Source: Acidocella sp. (lineage in GTDB: Bacteria > Pseudomonadota > Alphaproteobacteria > Acetobacterales > Acetobacteraceae). Taken from it: a stretch of DNA of 38,483 nucleotides. The DNA is taken from assembly GCA_029077825.1 (NCBI GenBank), contig JAQNCT010000019.1:1-38483 (forward strand), read 5' to 3'. Positions 16,542-25,331 of this stretch are shown piece after piece. The notes below the pieces were generated by a model. It was not told the origin of the DNA and searched no databases. It saw only the letters and a program-made list of their open reading frames with translations. The translations under genes were made by a program, and so were the position numbers. Each line of letters starts with the position of its first letter. Position 1 is the first letter of the stretch.

Positions 16542-17303
16542 ATGGATAATCAATCACTCGTTGAACTTGCGGTCCGGCTGGTGGAAACCGCATCTATCGA
16601 AATTCTAGCCGTACGGGATGCCGGCTTCACCGTGCAAAGCAAGGACGATACCACACCCGTCACCCTGGCCGACATGCGGGCCGAGCGGGTGATCACCGAG
16701 GGGCTGCGGGCGGCCACGCCGCAAATACCGGTGATTGCCGAGGAAGAGGTGGCGGCAGGGAAAGTTATCCACCCGGGCGACGAATACTGGCTGGTGGACC
16801 CGCTGGATGGCACCCGAGAGTTTGCTGCGGGACGGGCTGAATATGCCGTGAATATCGCGCTGGTAAGGCACGGCAAAGCGGTGCTGGCGGCGGTGGCCTC
16901 ACCTGCGACGCATGAAGTTTATTATGGCATTGTCGGCGTGGGTGCTTGGAAAAAATCACAGCAAGGCACGCACCCGATTGCAGCCCGCGCGGTACCGCCG
17001 GAAGGGCTGACGATCATGGCGTCACGCCATTACAAAGATGACCCAGCACTGGCGACATATCTCTCACAGTTTAAAATCGCTTCCGTTACCAACATCGGTT
17101 CGGCGCTAAAATTTTGTTATCTAGCTGAGGGCAAAGCAGATTTTTATCCACGTCTGGGCCGTACAATGGAATGGGACACTGCCGCCCCACAGGCAGTGCT
17201 GGAAGCCGCCGGTGGCTGCGTGCTGACCATGGATGGGACGCCGATGGGCTATGGCAAACCAGGATTTGAAAATCCGCATTTTGTTTGTTGGGGGAAACGC
17301 TAG
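16542..17303 (+). CDS. cysQ: 3'(2'),5'-bisphosphate nucleotidase CysQ
   Basis: A 253-residue inositol monophosphatase-fold enzyme. Metal sites are visible as EEE near residue 67, DPLDGT at 86-91 and WDTAA at 211-215, with YPRLGRTMEWD preceding the last as in CysQ. It converts 3'-phosphoadenosine 5'-phosphate (PAP), the by-product of sulfate assimilation and of sulfotransferases, to AMP. ATG 16542 is chosen because upstream sequence in this frame is antisense to pepA and shows no homology. A link to the sulfotransferase-like fusion in the flagellar cluster is possible, but the genes are over 8 kb apart and CysQ is usually a general housekeeping enzyme. Confidence 0.9.
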   Translation: MDNQSLVELAVRLVETASIEILAVRDAGFTVQSKDDTTPVTLADMRAERVITEGLRAATPQIPVIAEEEVAAGKVIHPGDEYWLVDPLDGTREFAAGRAEYAVNIALVRHGKAVLAAVASPATHEVYYGIVGVGAWKKSQQGTHPIAARAVPPEGLTIMASRHYKDDPALATYLSQFKIASVTNIGSALKFCYLAEGKADFYPRLGRTMEWDTAAPQAVLEAAGGCVLTMDGTPMGYGKPGFENPHFVCWGKR

Positions 17304-17386
17304 TTACCAAGGCTTAATCCGTTTTTTATTCGGCGATACTGCTTGGCGCACTACCTATAGTGAACTTGGTTTCAGGAGTATCCAGA

Positions 17387-17584
17387 ATGAAAAAAATATT
17401 GATGCCTCTTACGCTGGCTGTTTTCACGCTGGCACTCGCCGGCTGTTACTACCCAGGCTATTATGGACATGATCATTACGATGGTGGTGGCGGTTATAGT
17501 GATCATGGGCCCGGCTATGGAGGCGACCATGGCCCAGGTGACGGCGACCACGAGCAGGGTCCTGGGGGTTACAACCACCCTTGA
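17387..17584 (+). CDS. Small His/Gly-rich lipoprotein
   Basis: A 65-residue protein starting at ATG 17387, preceded by AGGAG with 8-base spacing. Residues 1-20 form a lipoprotein signal peptide (KK, a hydrophobic core, then the lipobox LAGC with C20 as the lipidated residue). The mature part is almost only Gly, Asp, His, Pro and Tyr, with repeated DHGPG-like units and six histidines next to aspartates. It should be anchored at the cell envelope. The composition suggests metal binding, but no known family is recognised. It is followed by a hairpin terminator. Confidence 0.65.
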   Translation: MKKILMPLTLAVFTLALAGCYYPGYYGHDHYDGGGGYSDHGPGYGGDHGPGDGDHEQGPGGYNHP

Positions 17585-17602
17585 TATCACGTTGAAATTC
17601 GT

Positions 17603-17637
17603 AAACTGGTATCACGCTATGCGAATGATACCAGTTT
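17603..17637. terminator. 12-bp hairpin between convergent genes
   Basis: A perfect 12-bp inverted repeat (AAACTGGTATCA, 11-base loop, TGATACCAGTTT). It lies between the lipoprotein gene (plus) and trpA (minus). The T-rich flank is short (TTTTA on the plus strand, TTTAC on the minus), so it may be a weak bidirectional terminator. Confidence 0.55.
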
Positions 17638-17650
17638 TAGCGCCATATTT

Positions 17651-18454
17651 TTATGCAGCAGCTTTTACTGTATGGCGAATTCCCTCGGCTAGCGCTGCAA
17701 CATCAACCAGCACGCTGGCAACATCGGTGTTCGTAAGCTTTTCGATCAATGCTGACGCCACGATCGCGCCATCGGCGTATTTTGCAACCGTCGCAGCTTG
17801 CTCAGGGGTGCGCACGCCAAACCCAACCGCAATCGGCAGATCAGTGGCGCGGCGGATGCGGGGGATATCGCGGGCCAAATCTTCCGCTGAGGCGGTACGG
17901 GTACCGGTAATGCCGGTGATGCTGACATAATATACAAACCCTGAGGAACCAGCCAACACTTTTGGTAAACGTTCATCGGATGTGGTGGGGGCGATCAGCC
18001 GGATGAAATCCAACCCATGCGCAGCGGCATCCGGCAGCAGTAAATCGGCTTCCTCGGTTGGTAAATCCACCACAATCAAGCCGTCAACACCGGCTTGCGC
18101 GGCATCGCACGCGAAGGCCGCAACGCCGTAGGAGAGGATAGGATTGAGATACCCCATCAACACCAGTGGGGTTTTATCATTCCCTTTGCGAAATTCGCGG
18201 ACAATATCCAAAACACCGCGTAGGCTGGCACCCGCATTCAGCGCCCGCCGACCAGCAGCTTGAATAATCGGGCCATCAGCCATTGGGTCGGTAAAAGGGA
18301 CACCAATTTCAATAATATCAGCGCCGTTTGCCGCCATACCGGTAAGTAAGGCCAGCGTGGTATCGCGGTCAGGGTCAAAGGCTTCCACAAATGGGATCAG
18401 CGCGGCGCGGCCCTGCGACCGCAAATTCGCAAAAACACCAGCAATACGGCTCAT
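17651..18454 (-). CDS. trpA: Tryptophan synthase alpha subunit
   Basis: A 267-residue TIM-barrel protein. It has the catalytic Glu in [14 protein letters not shown], the segment [14 protein letters not shown] with the second acid group, and the phosphate-binding [10 protein letters not shown]. It cleaves indole-3-glycerol phosphate to indole and glyceraldehyde 3-phosphate and passes indole through a tunnel to TrpB. The ATG overlaps the trpB stop (ATGA), so the two subunits are translationally coupled. The remaining trp genes are not in the window. Confidence 0.96.
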   Translation of the reverse strand: MSRIAGVFANLRSQGRAALIPFVEAFDPDRDTTLALLTGMAANGADIIEIGVPFTDPMADGPIIQAAGRRALNAGASLRGVLDIVREFRKGNDKTPLVLMGYLNPILSYGVAAFACDAAQAGVDGLIVVDLPTEEADLLLPDAAAHGLDFIRLIAPTTSDERLPKVLAGSSGFVYYVSITGITGTRTASAEDLARDIPRIRRATDLPIAVGFGVRTPEQAATVAKYADGAIVASALIEKLTNTDVASVLVDVAALAEGIRHTVKAAA

Positions 18455-19689
18455 AGTTTGAAACCAAGATGTTCAGCGACGGTGAAAATATCCTTATCGC
18501 CCCGGCCACAAAGATTCATCACAATAATCTTATCATCCGGCAAAGTTGGCGTCAGCTTCATAACGTAAGCCAGCGCATGGGCTGGCTCCAGGGCTGGAAT
18601 AATGCCTTCGGTGCGCGTGCAAAGCTGGAAAGCGGCCAATGCTTCGTCATCGGTAATCGAGACATATTCCACCCGGCCAATATCATGCAGCCAGGAATGT
18701 TCTGGGCCGATGCCAGGATAGTCCAACCCGGCTGAAATCGAATGGGCTTCTAGAATCTGCCCGTCCTCATTTTGCAACAAATAAGTACGGTTGCCATGCA
18801 ACACGCCAGGACGGCCACGCGAGAGCGATGCCGCATGTTCGCCAGAATCCAACCCATGACCAGCTGCTTCCACACCAATCAATCGAACCGAGGTATCGTC
18901 CAGAAATGGGTGAAACAGCCCGATGGCGTTGGAACCACCACCGATGGCGGCAATACAAATATCCGGCAGACGGCCCTCAGCCTCCTGCAACTGCCATTTG
19001 GTTTCCTCACCAATCACACATTGAAAGTCACGCACCATGGCGGGATACGGGTGCGGACCTGCCGCCGTGCCGATGATGTAAAACGTGTCCTGCACATTGG
19101 CGACCCAATCGCGCATTGCATCGTTCATCGCGTCCTTCAAGGTCCCTGCCCCGGATTTCACCGGCACAATCTCAGCACCCAACAGCTTCATGCGGAACAC
19201 GTTGGGCTTTTGACGCTCAACATCCACAGCACCCATGTAAATGGTGCAAGGCAGGCCAAACAGCGCGCAAACCGTGGCCGTGGCAACACCGTGCTGGCCG
19301 GCACCGGTCTCAGCGATAATCCGGGTTTTGCCCATGCGGCGGGCCAATAAAATCTGACCGATGCAGTTGTTAATTTTATGAGCACCGGTGTGGTTGAGCT
19401 CATCGCGCTTAAAATATATCTTGGCACCGCCCAAATGCCTGGTCAGCCTTTCGGCGAACCAAAGCGCGCTGGGGCGCCCGACATAATGTTTCAAATAATA
19501 ATCGATCTCAGCCTGGTAGCTTGAGTCCGCTTTGGCGGTCTCATAAGCCGTCTCCAGCTCCAAGATTAGTGGCATCAGGGTTTCAGCCACAAAGCGGCCA
19601 CCGAATTCGCCAAAACGCCCCCGGCCATCCGGCCCGGAACGCAGCGAGTTTTTGATTATCTCGTTCATCCCCCCGGCATAGCGCAGCAT
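18451..19689 (-). CDS. trpB: Tryptophan synthase beta subunit
   Basis: A 412-residue PLP enzyme with the cofactor lysine in [11 protein letters not shown], the phosphate-binding GGGSNAIG loop, and the typical [19 protein letters not shown]-terminus. It joins indole and serine to form tryptophan. Two starts are possible: ATG at 19689, or ATG at 19668 (MNEIIKN), which would give 405 residues as is usual for the family. Neither has a well-spaced ribosome site, so the longer form is reported. The gene is divergent from eutB. Confidence 0.95.
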   Translation of the reverse strand: MLRYAGGMNEIIKNSLRSGPDGRGRFGEFGGRFVAETLMPLILELETAYETAKADSSYQAEIDYYLKHYVGRPSALWFAERLTRHLGGAKIYFKRDELNHTGAHKINNCIGQILLARRMGKTRIIAETGAGQHGVATATVCALFGLPCTIYMGAVDVERQKPNVFRMKLLGAEIVPVKSGAGTLKDAMNDAMRDWVANVQDTFYIIGTAAGPHPYPAMVRDFQCVIGEETKWQLQEAEGRLPDICIAAIGGGSNAIGLFHPFLDDTSVRLIGVEAAGHGLDSGEHAASLSRGRPGVLHGNRTYLLQNEDGQILEAHSISAGLDYPGIGPEHSWLHDIGRVEYVSITDDEALAAFQLCTRTEGIIPALEPAHALAYVMKLTPTLPDDKIIVMNLCGRGDKDIFTVAEHLGFKL

Positions 19690-19786
19690 AACGGCGGGAT
19701 AAAGGCCACGGGGGGAGGGCTCACATATTCTTGCCTGCCGCTAATTTATGTTGCGTCGCGAGAAAGGGCGATGTTCAATACGAATC

Positions 19787-21181
19787 ATGGCAAGATACGC
19801 GACGAGTTTTGGGGGCGAGACCTACCGGTTTGATGATTTAAAGACAGTGCTGGCTTGCGCCTCGGCCCGGCGGTCCGGCGATGAGTTGGCCGGGTTGGCG
19901 GCACAAAGCGATGCGCAGCGGGTGGCGGCTCGAGCGGTGCTGGCGGATTTGCCGCTTACGACCTTTTTAAATGAGGCTCTCATTCCCTACGAGGCCGATG
20001 AGGTAACGCGGCTGATACTGGACAGCCACGATAATGAGGCGTTTGCGCCGGTTTCACACCTTACGGTCGGCGGCTTGCGGGATTGGTTGCTGGGGTACGA
20101 GGCTGATACCGCAGCCTTGCGTGCCGTGGCACCTGGGCTGACACCAGAAATGGTGGCGGCGGTCTCGAAGCTGATGCGCAACCAGGATTTGATCGCGGTA
20201 GCGCGCAAATGTGAGGTGGTAACGGCCTTTCGTAACACCCTTGGGCTGCCGGGGCGGCTGGCGACCAGGTTGCAACCTAATCATCCAACAGATGATCTGC
20301 GCGGCATCGCGGCTTCAACGCTTGATGGGCTGCTGTATGGTACTGGTGATGCCGTTATCGGCATTAACCCCGCCACTGACAATGTGCCAAACTGTCTGGC
20401 ACTGCTGGAGATGCTGGATGGCTTGCGGCAACGCTATGAAATTCCAACGCAAACCTGTGTGCTTACTCATGTAACCAACGTAATTGAAGTGATGAACCGC
20501 GGCGGGGCGGTGGATTTGGTGTTTCAGTCCATCGCCGGGTCTGAGGCCGCAAACGCTGGGTTCGGAGTCAATTTGGGCATTTTGCAGGAGGCGCAGGCGG
20601 CAGCGCTCGCCTTGGGGCGCGGCAGTCTCGGCCAGAATTTGATGTATTTTGAAACTGGCCAGGGAGCCGCATTAAGTGCCGAGGCGCATTTTGGAATTGA
20701 CCAGCAAACCATTGAGGCGCGGGCCTATGCCGTGGCGCGGGCGTTTAAACCGCTGCTGGTCAATACGGTGGTGGGGTTCATCGGGCCGGAATATCTCTAT
20801 GACGGCAAGCAAATCATAAGGGCTGGGCTGGAGGATCATTTTTGCGGCAAGCTACTTGGTGTGCCGATGGGGTGCGATGTTTGTTACACCAACCATGCCG
20901 AGGCCGACCAGGACGATATGGACACGTTGATGACGCTGCTCACGGCGGCAGGCGTTACCTTTGTTATAACTGTACCGGGTGCTGATGATATAATGCTGAA
21001 TTATCAAAGCCTCTCCTACCATGACCTATTATATCTACGCGCCACATTCGGGGTGAGACCGGCTCCGGAATTTGAAATCTGGCTAGAAAAGATGGACATG
21101 GTGGACCGCAACGGCCGGATGCGCATGGCCGGGCCACAGAACAAGATGTTGCAAAGGCTCATTAATGCCGCTGCCGCCTGA
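19787..21181 (+). CDS. eutB: Ethanolamine ammonia-lyase large subunit EutB
   Basis: A 464-residue protein, full length for EutB. The N-terminus YRFDDLKTVLACASARRSGDELAG is typical of the family, as are the internal NHPTDD, GDAVIGINPATDNV and EYLYDGKQIIRAGLEDHF segments. With EutC and adenosylcobalamin it converts ethanolamine to acetaldehyde and ammonia. The start is set at ATG 19787, where homology begins; the ORF extends 13 codons upstream from an unlikely start. EutC overlaps its end by 17 bases. No eutA reactivase, eutT or microcompartment shell gene is seen in the window. Confidence 0.96.
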   Translation: MARYATSFGGETYRFDDLKTVLACASARRSGDELAGLAAQSDAQRVAARAVLADLPLTTFLNEALIPYEADEVTRLILDSHDNEAFAPVSHLTVGGLRDWLLGYEADTAALRAVAPGLTPEMVAAVSKLMRNQDLIAVARKCEVVTAFRNTLGLPGRLATRLQPNHPTDDLRGIAASTLDGLLYGTGDAVIGINPATDNVPNCLALLEMLDGLRQRYEIPTQTCVLTHVTNVIEVMNRGGAVDLVFQSIAGSEAANAGFGVNLGILQEAQAAALALGRGSLGQNLMYFETGQGAALSAEAHFGIDQQTIEARAYAVARAFKPLLVNTVVGFIGPEYLYDGKQIIRAGLEDHFCGKLLGVPMGCDVCYTNHAEADQDDMDTLMTLLTAAGVTFVITVPGADDIMLNYQSLSYHDLLYLRATFGVRPAPEFEIWLEKMDMVDRNGRMRMAGPQNKMLQRLINAAAA

Positions 21182-21923
21182 ACCCGACCCCTGGTCACAA
21201 CTGCGGGCCACCACCCGAGCCCGCATTGGCCTGGGGCGCGTCGGCGATGCCATGCCGATCAAAGATGTGCTGGAATTCCAATTGGCGCACGCCAAGGCAC
21301 GGGATGCTGTTCACACCAAGCTGGCTACCGCCGCCTTAAAAATTAACATCCAAGGCGAGGTGATCGAGGTGCGCAGTGCTGCGCAATCACGGGAAATTTA
21401 TCTGCGGCGGCCTGATTTAGGGCGACAATTGCACTCGGATTGTGAGGCTTTGTTGACGCCGGGGGATTATGACGCCGTGTTCGTGATCGCTGATGGGCTG
21501 TCAGCGACCGCTGTTTCGCTAAATGCCGTGCCGATGCTGAAGGCGGTATTGAGCCGTCTGCATGATTTCAAAATCGCCCCGGTGGTGATTGCCACCCAAG
21601 CAAGGGTAGCGATTGGCGATGATATCGGCGAACGGTTAGGGGCAAAGCTCTGCGTTATGTTAATTGGCGAACGGCCAGGGTTGAGTGTGGCTGAAAGCCT
21701 GGGAATTTATCTCACCTATCACCCCAAGCGCGGCACCCGCGACTCCGCGCGCAACTGTATTTCCAACATCCACGGTAAGGGCGGGTTATCCTACGAGGTT
21801 GCCGCCGATACGCTAGCTTGGTTGATGCGGGAATCATTGCGCCGAAAGCTAACAGGGGTGGATTTGAAGGAGGAAGCCCTGTTAGCGCCGCCTGAATCAA
21901 TGGAGGCGCTGGGCACCCGTTAG
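21165..21923 (+). CDS. eutC: Ethanolamine ammonia-lyase small subunit EutC
   Basis: A 252-residue partner of EutB that contributes to the cobalamin-binding site. It shows ARIGLGRVGDAMP, the DAVFVIADGLSATAV segment, MLIGERPGLSVAESLGIYLTY, and TRDSARNCISNIHG, all typical of EutC. The ATG at 21165 lies inside the end of eutB, and the MFS gene starts 21 bases after its stop, so co-expression is likely. Confidence 0.95.
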   Translation: MPLPPEPDPWSQLRATTRARIGLGRVGDAMPIKDVLEFQLAHAKARDAVHTKLATAALKINIQGEVIEVRSAAQSREIYLRRPDLGRQLHSDCEALLTPGDYDAVFVIADGLSATAVSLNAVPMLKAVLSRLHDFKIAPVVIATQARVAIGDDIGERLGAKLCVMLIGERPGLSVAESLGIYLTYHPKRGTRDSARNCISNIHGKGGLSYEVAADTLAWLMRESLRRKLTGVDLKEEALLAPPESMEALGTR

Positions 21924-21944
21924 CGCCGTGCTATAGCCGGGTTC

Positions 21945-23183
21945 ATGACTTCTCAGATCATCGCAGGTAGTGCTCGCACCCTGCTCCGTCATCCGCCGTT
22001 TGTTTATCTGGCCCTCGGACGGGGTTTTTCCTCCATGGCGTTCCAGATGGGCGCCGTTGCGATGGGCTGGCAGGTTTATGCCATGACCAGCAGCGCCTTT
22101 GATTTAGGCCTGATTGGGGTTGCGCAATTCGTCCCCATGGCGGCACTTACCTTTCTCGGTGGCCACGCCGTGGACCGCTATGAGCGCAAATTGGTTTTGC
22201 AATTGTGCCAGCTTGCCGAAGCACTAGCCGCCATATTTCTGGCTTGGGGCACGTTCGCGGGTTGGTTGACCGTTGGTGAAATTTTCGCGGCGGTAGTGGT
22301 TCTCGGAGGGTCCCGCGCCTTTGGCAGCCCTGCGAGTGCGGCTTTGCTTCCCGGTGTTGTACCCGAAGGCATGTTGCAAAAAGGCACGGCTATTTCCAAC
22401 GGGGCATTTCAGACCGCCACGATTATTGGCCCTGCGATTGGCGGGTTTGCCTACGCCATCAGCCCGGTGGTGCCATATGCGCTTATGGCTGCCCTTTGGC
22501 TGCTCGCAACCATGCTGAATGGCATGATCCAAATGGACCGGCCAGCCGCCGTAAAAGAGCCGTTTACCCTTGCATCATTGTTTGCTGGCGTCAGGTTCGT
22601 GTGGCGTAGCCCTGCAATTTTTGGCACCATCTCGCTGGATTTATTTGCGGTGCTGCTGGGTGGTGCCACAGCTTTACTGCCCATATATGCGCGCGATATT
22701 CTTCATACCGGCCCATGGGGCTTAGGGATTCTGCGCGGAGCACCCGCCATTGGCTCGTTACTCATGACCATCTGGGTGGCCCGTCATGCCATGGAACACC
22801 GGGTGGGCATGCGGATGTTTCAGGCTGTGATTGTATTTGGACTAGCAACGGCAGTCTTTGGTGTTTCGCGCTATTTTGTGCTCTCGCTGGTGGCATTATT
22901 CATAATGGGTGCCAGTGATACGGTAAGCGTCATCATTCGAACCTCGCTGGTGCAGTTGCGTACACCTGACAATATGAGGGGCCGCGTGGGCGCGGTGAAT
23001 TACCTGTTCATCGGCGCCTCCAACAACCTGGGCGAGTTTGAAAGCGGCTTTACCGCAGCCCTACTAGGGGCAATGCCCGCGGTGATATTAGGAGGTATCG
23101 GTAGCGTGGCGGTGGCGCTATTATGGATGAAATTATTCCCGGGTCTGCGGGACATGGAGCGATTGGAAGTTTATGAAAAATAA
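21945..23183 (+). CDS. MFS transporter, EntS-like
   Basis: A 412-residue, 12-helix major facilitator protein of the group that includes EntS-type exporters. The inter-helix loop DRYERKLVLQL (loop 2-3) fits the MFS GxxxDRxGRR pattern, and loop 8-9 carries the matching ARHAMEHRVG segment. Its substrate cannot be read from the sequence. It is not of the Eat/EutH type of ethanolamine permease. It lies between eutC (21-base gap) and lutA (11-base overlap), so it is probably co-transcribed with ethanolamine and lactate genes. Export of a metabolite or a toxic intermediate is possible but unproven. Confidence 0.85.
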   Translation: MTSQIIAGSARTLLRHPPFVYLALGRGFSSMAFQMGAVAMGWQVYAMTSSAFDLGLIGVAQFVPMAALTFLGGHAVDRYERKLVLQLCQLAEALAAIFLAWGTFAGWLTVGEIFAAVVVLGGSRAFGSPASAALLPGVVPEGMLQKGTAISNGAFQTATIIGPAIGGFAYAISPVVPYALMAALWLLATMLNGMIQMDRPAAVKEPFTLASLFAGVRFVWRSPAIFGTISLDLFAVLLGGATALLPIYARDILHTGPWGLGILRGAPAIGSLLMTIWVARHAMEHRVGMRMFQAVIVFGLATAVFGVSRYFVLSLVALFIMGASDTVSVIIRTSLVQLRTPDNMRGRVGAVNYLFIGASNNLGEFESGFTAALLGAMPAVILGGIGSVAVALLWMKLFPGLRDMERLEVYEK

Positions 23184-23937
23184 CCCGCCGCGCGTTGCGT
23201 TATTTGCCACCTGCCTGGTTGATGCGATGCGGCCGCAGATCGGCTTTGCCGCACTGGCTCTGCTGGAGCAGGTCAATTGCTTGGTGGAAGTGCCGATGGG
23301 GCAGACCTGCTGCGGCCAACCAGCGCTTAATTCAGGCGACCAGGACGGCACGCGCAAAATTGCCAAGCATAATATAAAATTATTAGCCGGCTTTGACCAT
23401 GTGGTGGTGCCGTCAGGCTCCTGTGCCGCGACCATCAAGAAAGATTATCCTGATTTATTCGAGACCGATCCGGTATGGCATGCCAAAGCTGTGGACCTCG
23501 CAAACCGGACTTACGAGTTGCTGAGCTATATGAGCGATATCTGGGGATGGCGTCCGAAAAATGTCAGTTGTGCGACCACCGCCACCTATCATGATAGTTG
23601 CAGCGGCCTGCGCAGTTTGAACGTGCAGGCGCAACCGCGGGCCATGCTGGCCAGCGTGGCGGGGTTGGAAATGCGGCCGCTTGAAGGGGCAAATGTTTGT
23701 TGCGGGTTTGGTGGCACATTTTGTGTGAAGTACCCTGATATCTCAAACGCGATTGTGGCTGAAAAAGCCGCCGCCATTAACGCCACCGGGGCTGACTTGC
23801 TGCTGGGTGGCGATTTGGGCTGCCTGATGAATATGGCGGGCAAGTTACACCGTGATGGCTCGAAAATACGGGCCTTTCACGCTGCCGAGATTCTGGCCGG
23901 GATGGGTGATGGCCCCGCCATAGGAGAAACCGCATGA
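23173..23937 (+). CDS. lutA: L-lactate oxidation complex protein LutA
   Basis: A 254-residue protein with two CCG domains (cysteine-rich, of the heterodisulfide reductase/glycolate oxidase type): MGQTCCGQPALN followed by PSGSCAATIK, then YHDSCSGLR with NVCCGFGGTFCVKY. LutABC oxidises L-lactate to pyruvate in the cytoplasm, passing electrons through iron-sulfur clusters. It starts at ATG 23173, inside the end of the MFS gene, and its stop overlaps the lutB start (ATGA). All cysteine motifs are intact. Confidence 0.93.
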   Translation: MKNNPPRVALFATCLVDAMRPQIGFAALALLEQVNCLVEVPMGQTCCGQPALNSGDQDGTRKIAKHNIKLLAGFDHVVVPSGSCAATIKKDYPDLFETDPVWHAKAVDLANRTYELLSYMSDIWGWRPKNVSCATTATYHDSCSGLRSLNVQAQPRAMLASVAGLEMRPLEGANVCCGFGGTFCVKYPDISNAIVAEKAAAINATGADLLLGGDLGCLMNMAGKLHRDGSKIRAFHAAEILAGMGDGPAIGETA

Positions 23938-25331
23938 ATGCGTTTCAAGGCCGGGTCACGGCCGCACTCGCAGACCCCACCTTAAAAACCGCTATCGACC
24001 GCACAACCAACACCGCCCGCAGCAAACGGGCCGCCGCCATCGCCGCATGGCCTGAATTTGCCCAAGCGCGTGAGCTTGGCCGTGACATGAAAGACCATGT
24101 GATTGCCAACATGGAATATTACCTCACCATGTTTGAGGCCAATGCGGTAAAAACCGGTGCGAAAATCCATTGGGCGCGTACCGGCCAAGAAGCCTGTGAA
24201 ATTGTAGTGGGCATTTGCAAAGCTGCCAAAGCAAAATCGGTTACCCGCTCAAAATCGATGTTAGGTGAAGAAATTGGCCTGCCACATGCGCTGGAGGCCG
24301 CCGGTATTGAGCGTGTGGAAACTGACCTGGCTGAGCACATTATTCAATTAGCGGGTGAGACACCATCACATATTATTTGGCCGGCATTGCACAAAACTCG
24401 TGAACAAGTGGGAGAGCTGTTCCGTGCTCACCATACTGACCCTGGGGAGCTTGCAACTGTTGAAGAAATGGTCAGTTCCGCACGGCGCAACTTGCGCGAA
24501 AAATTTATGGCGGCTGATGTTGGTATATCAGGCGCTAATTTCCTGATTGCTGATACTGGCGCCATCTGCACCGTAACCAATGAAGGCAATGCTGAACTCA
24601 CCACCACACCACCGCGCGTACATATTGTAACGGCGGGTATTGAAAAGCTGGTGCCTAGCATGGTTGAGGCCATGACAATGCTGCGCTTATTGGTACGCTC
24701 GGCAACCGGCGCTGAATTAACGCAATACACCACGTTTCATGCCGGCCCAAAGCAACCCGGCGATGTTGATGGACCAGAAGAATTTCACATTGTGTTGGTT
24801 GACGCAGGGCGCACTACCATGCTGGCCGAGGGTCTGGCTGAAATGCTGCGCTGTTTGCGGTGCGGGGCCTGCATGAATCATTGCGTGGTTTACCGCCAAA
24901 TTGGTGGCCACGCTTACGGCGCCACTTACCCGGGACCTATGGGCTCCGTGATCACGCCGAGCCTGGATGGCCTGGAAACATCGCAAGATTTACCACGTGC
25001 CTGCACCTTGAATGGCCAATGCCATGAGGTCTGCCCGGTGGCGATACCGCTACCCACACTGATTCGCGGTTGGCGTACCAAGGCTTGGGTGCAAGGCTAT
25101 GAGCCTTTGCATACCGCTTGGGCATTACGAATTTGGGAATTTTTTGCGTTAAGACCCGTACTTTATCAACTCGCCAGCAATTTGGCACTGCGAATTATGC
25201 CGCTATTCGCCAAAGGCGGCTGGATTTCAAAAATGCCGCTGGCTGGCGGCTGGACCCGCTACCGGGACATGCCGATACCTCAGGGCGGTAGTTTTCTTGC
25301 ACAATATAAAAAGCGTCAGGCTGCCAAATGA
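23934..25331 (+). CDS. lutB: L-lactate oxidation iron-sulfur protein LutB
   Basis: A 465-residue protein with a LUD-type domain (residues about 60-290, SKSMLGEEIGL, DLAEHIIQLAGETPSHI, TNEGNAELTTTPP) and a C-terminal ferredoxin-like region. The first cluster motif CxxCxxCxxxC is complete (C307, C310, C313, C317). The second reads C357, N360, C363, C367, so the usual second cysteine is Asn. It forms the electron-transfer subunit of the lactate-oxidising complex. It is coupled to lutA and lutC by 4-base overlaps. Whether the second cluster is still formed is uncertain. Confidence 0.93.
   Translation: MNAFQGRVTAALADPTLKTAIDRTTNTARSKRAAAIAAWPEFAQARELGRDMKDHVIANMEYYLTMFEANAVKTGAKIHWARTGQEACEIVVGICKAAKAKSVTRSKSMLGEEIGLPHALEAAGIERVETDLAEHIIQLAGETPSHIIWPALHKTREQVGELFRAHHTDPGELATVEEMVSSARRNLREKFMAADVGISGANFLIADTGAICTVTNEGNAELTTTPPRVHIVTAGIEKLVPSMVEAMTMLRLLVRSATGAELTQYTTFHAGPKQPGDVDGPEEFHIVLVDAGRTTMLAEGLAEMLRCLRCGACMNHCVVYRQIGGHAYGATYPGPMGSVITPSLDGLETSQDLPRACTLNGQCHEVCPVAIPLPTLIRGWRTKAWVQGYEPLHTAWALRIWEFFALRPVLYQLASNLALRIMPLFAKGGWISKMPLAGGWTRYRDMPIPQGGSFLAQYKKRQAAK

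Noticed and set aside
19690-19786. Cobalamin riboswitch before eutB
   Set aside because: The divergent gap to trpB is under 100 bases and lacks the conserved B12-box pattern.
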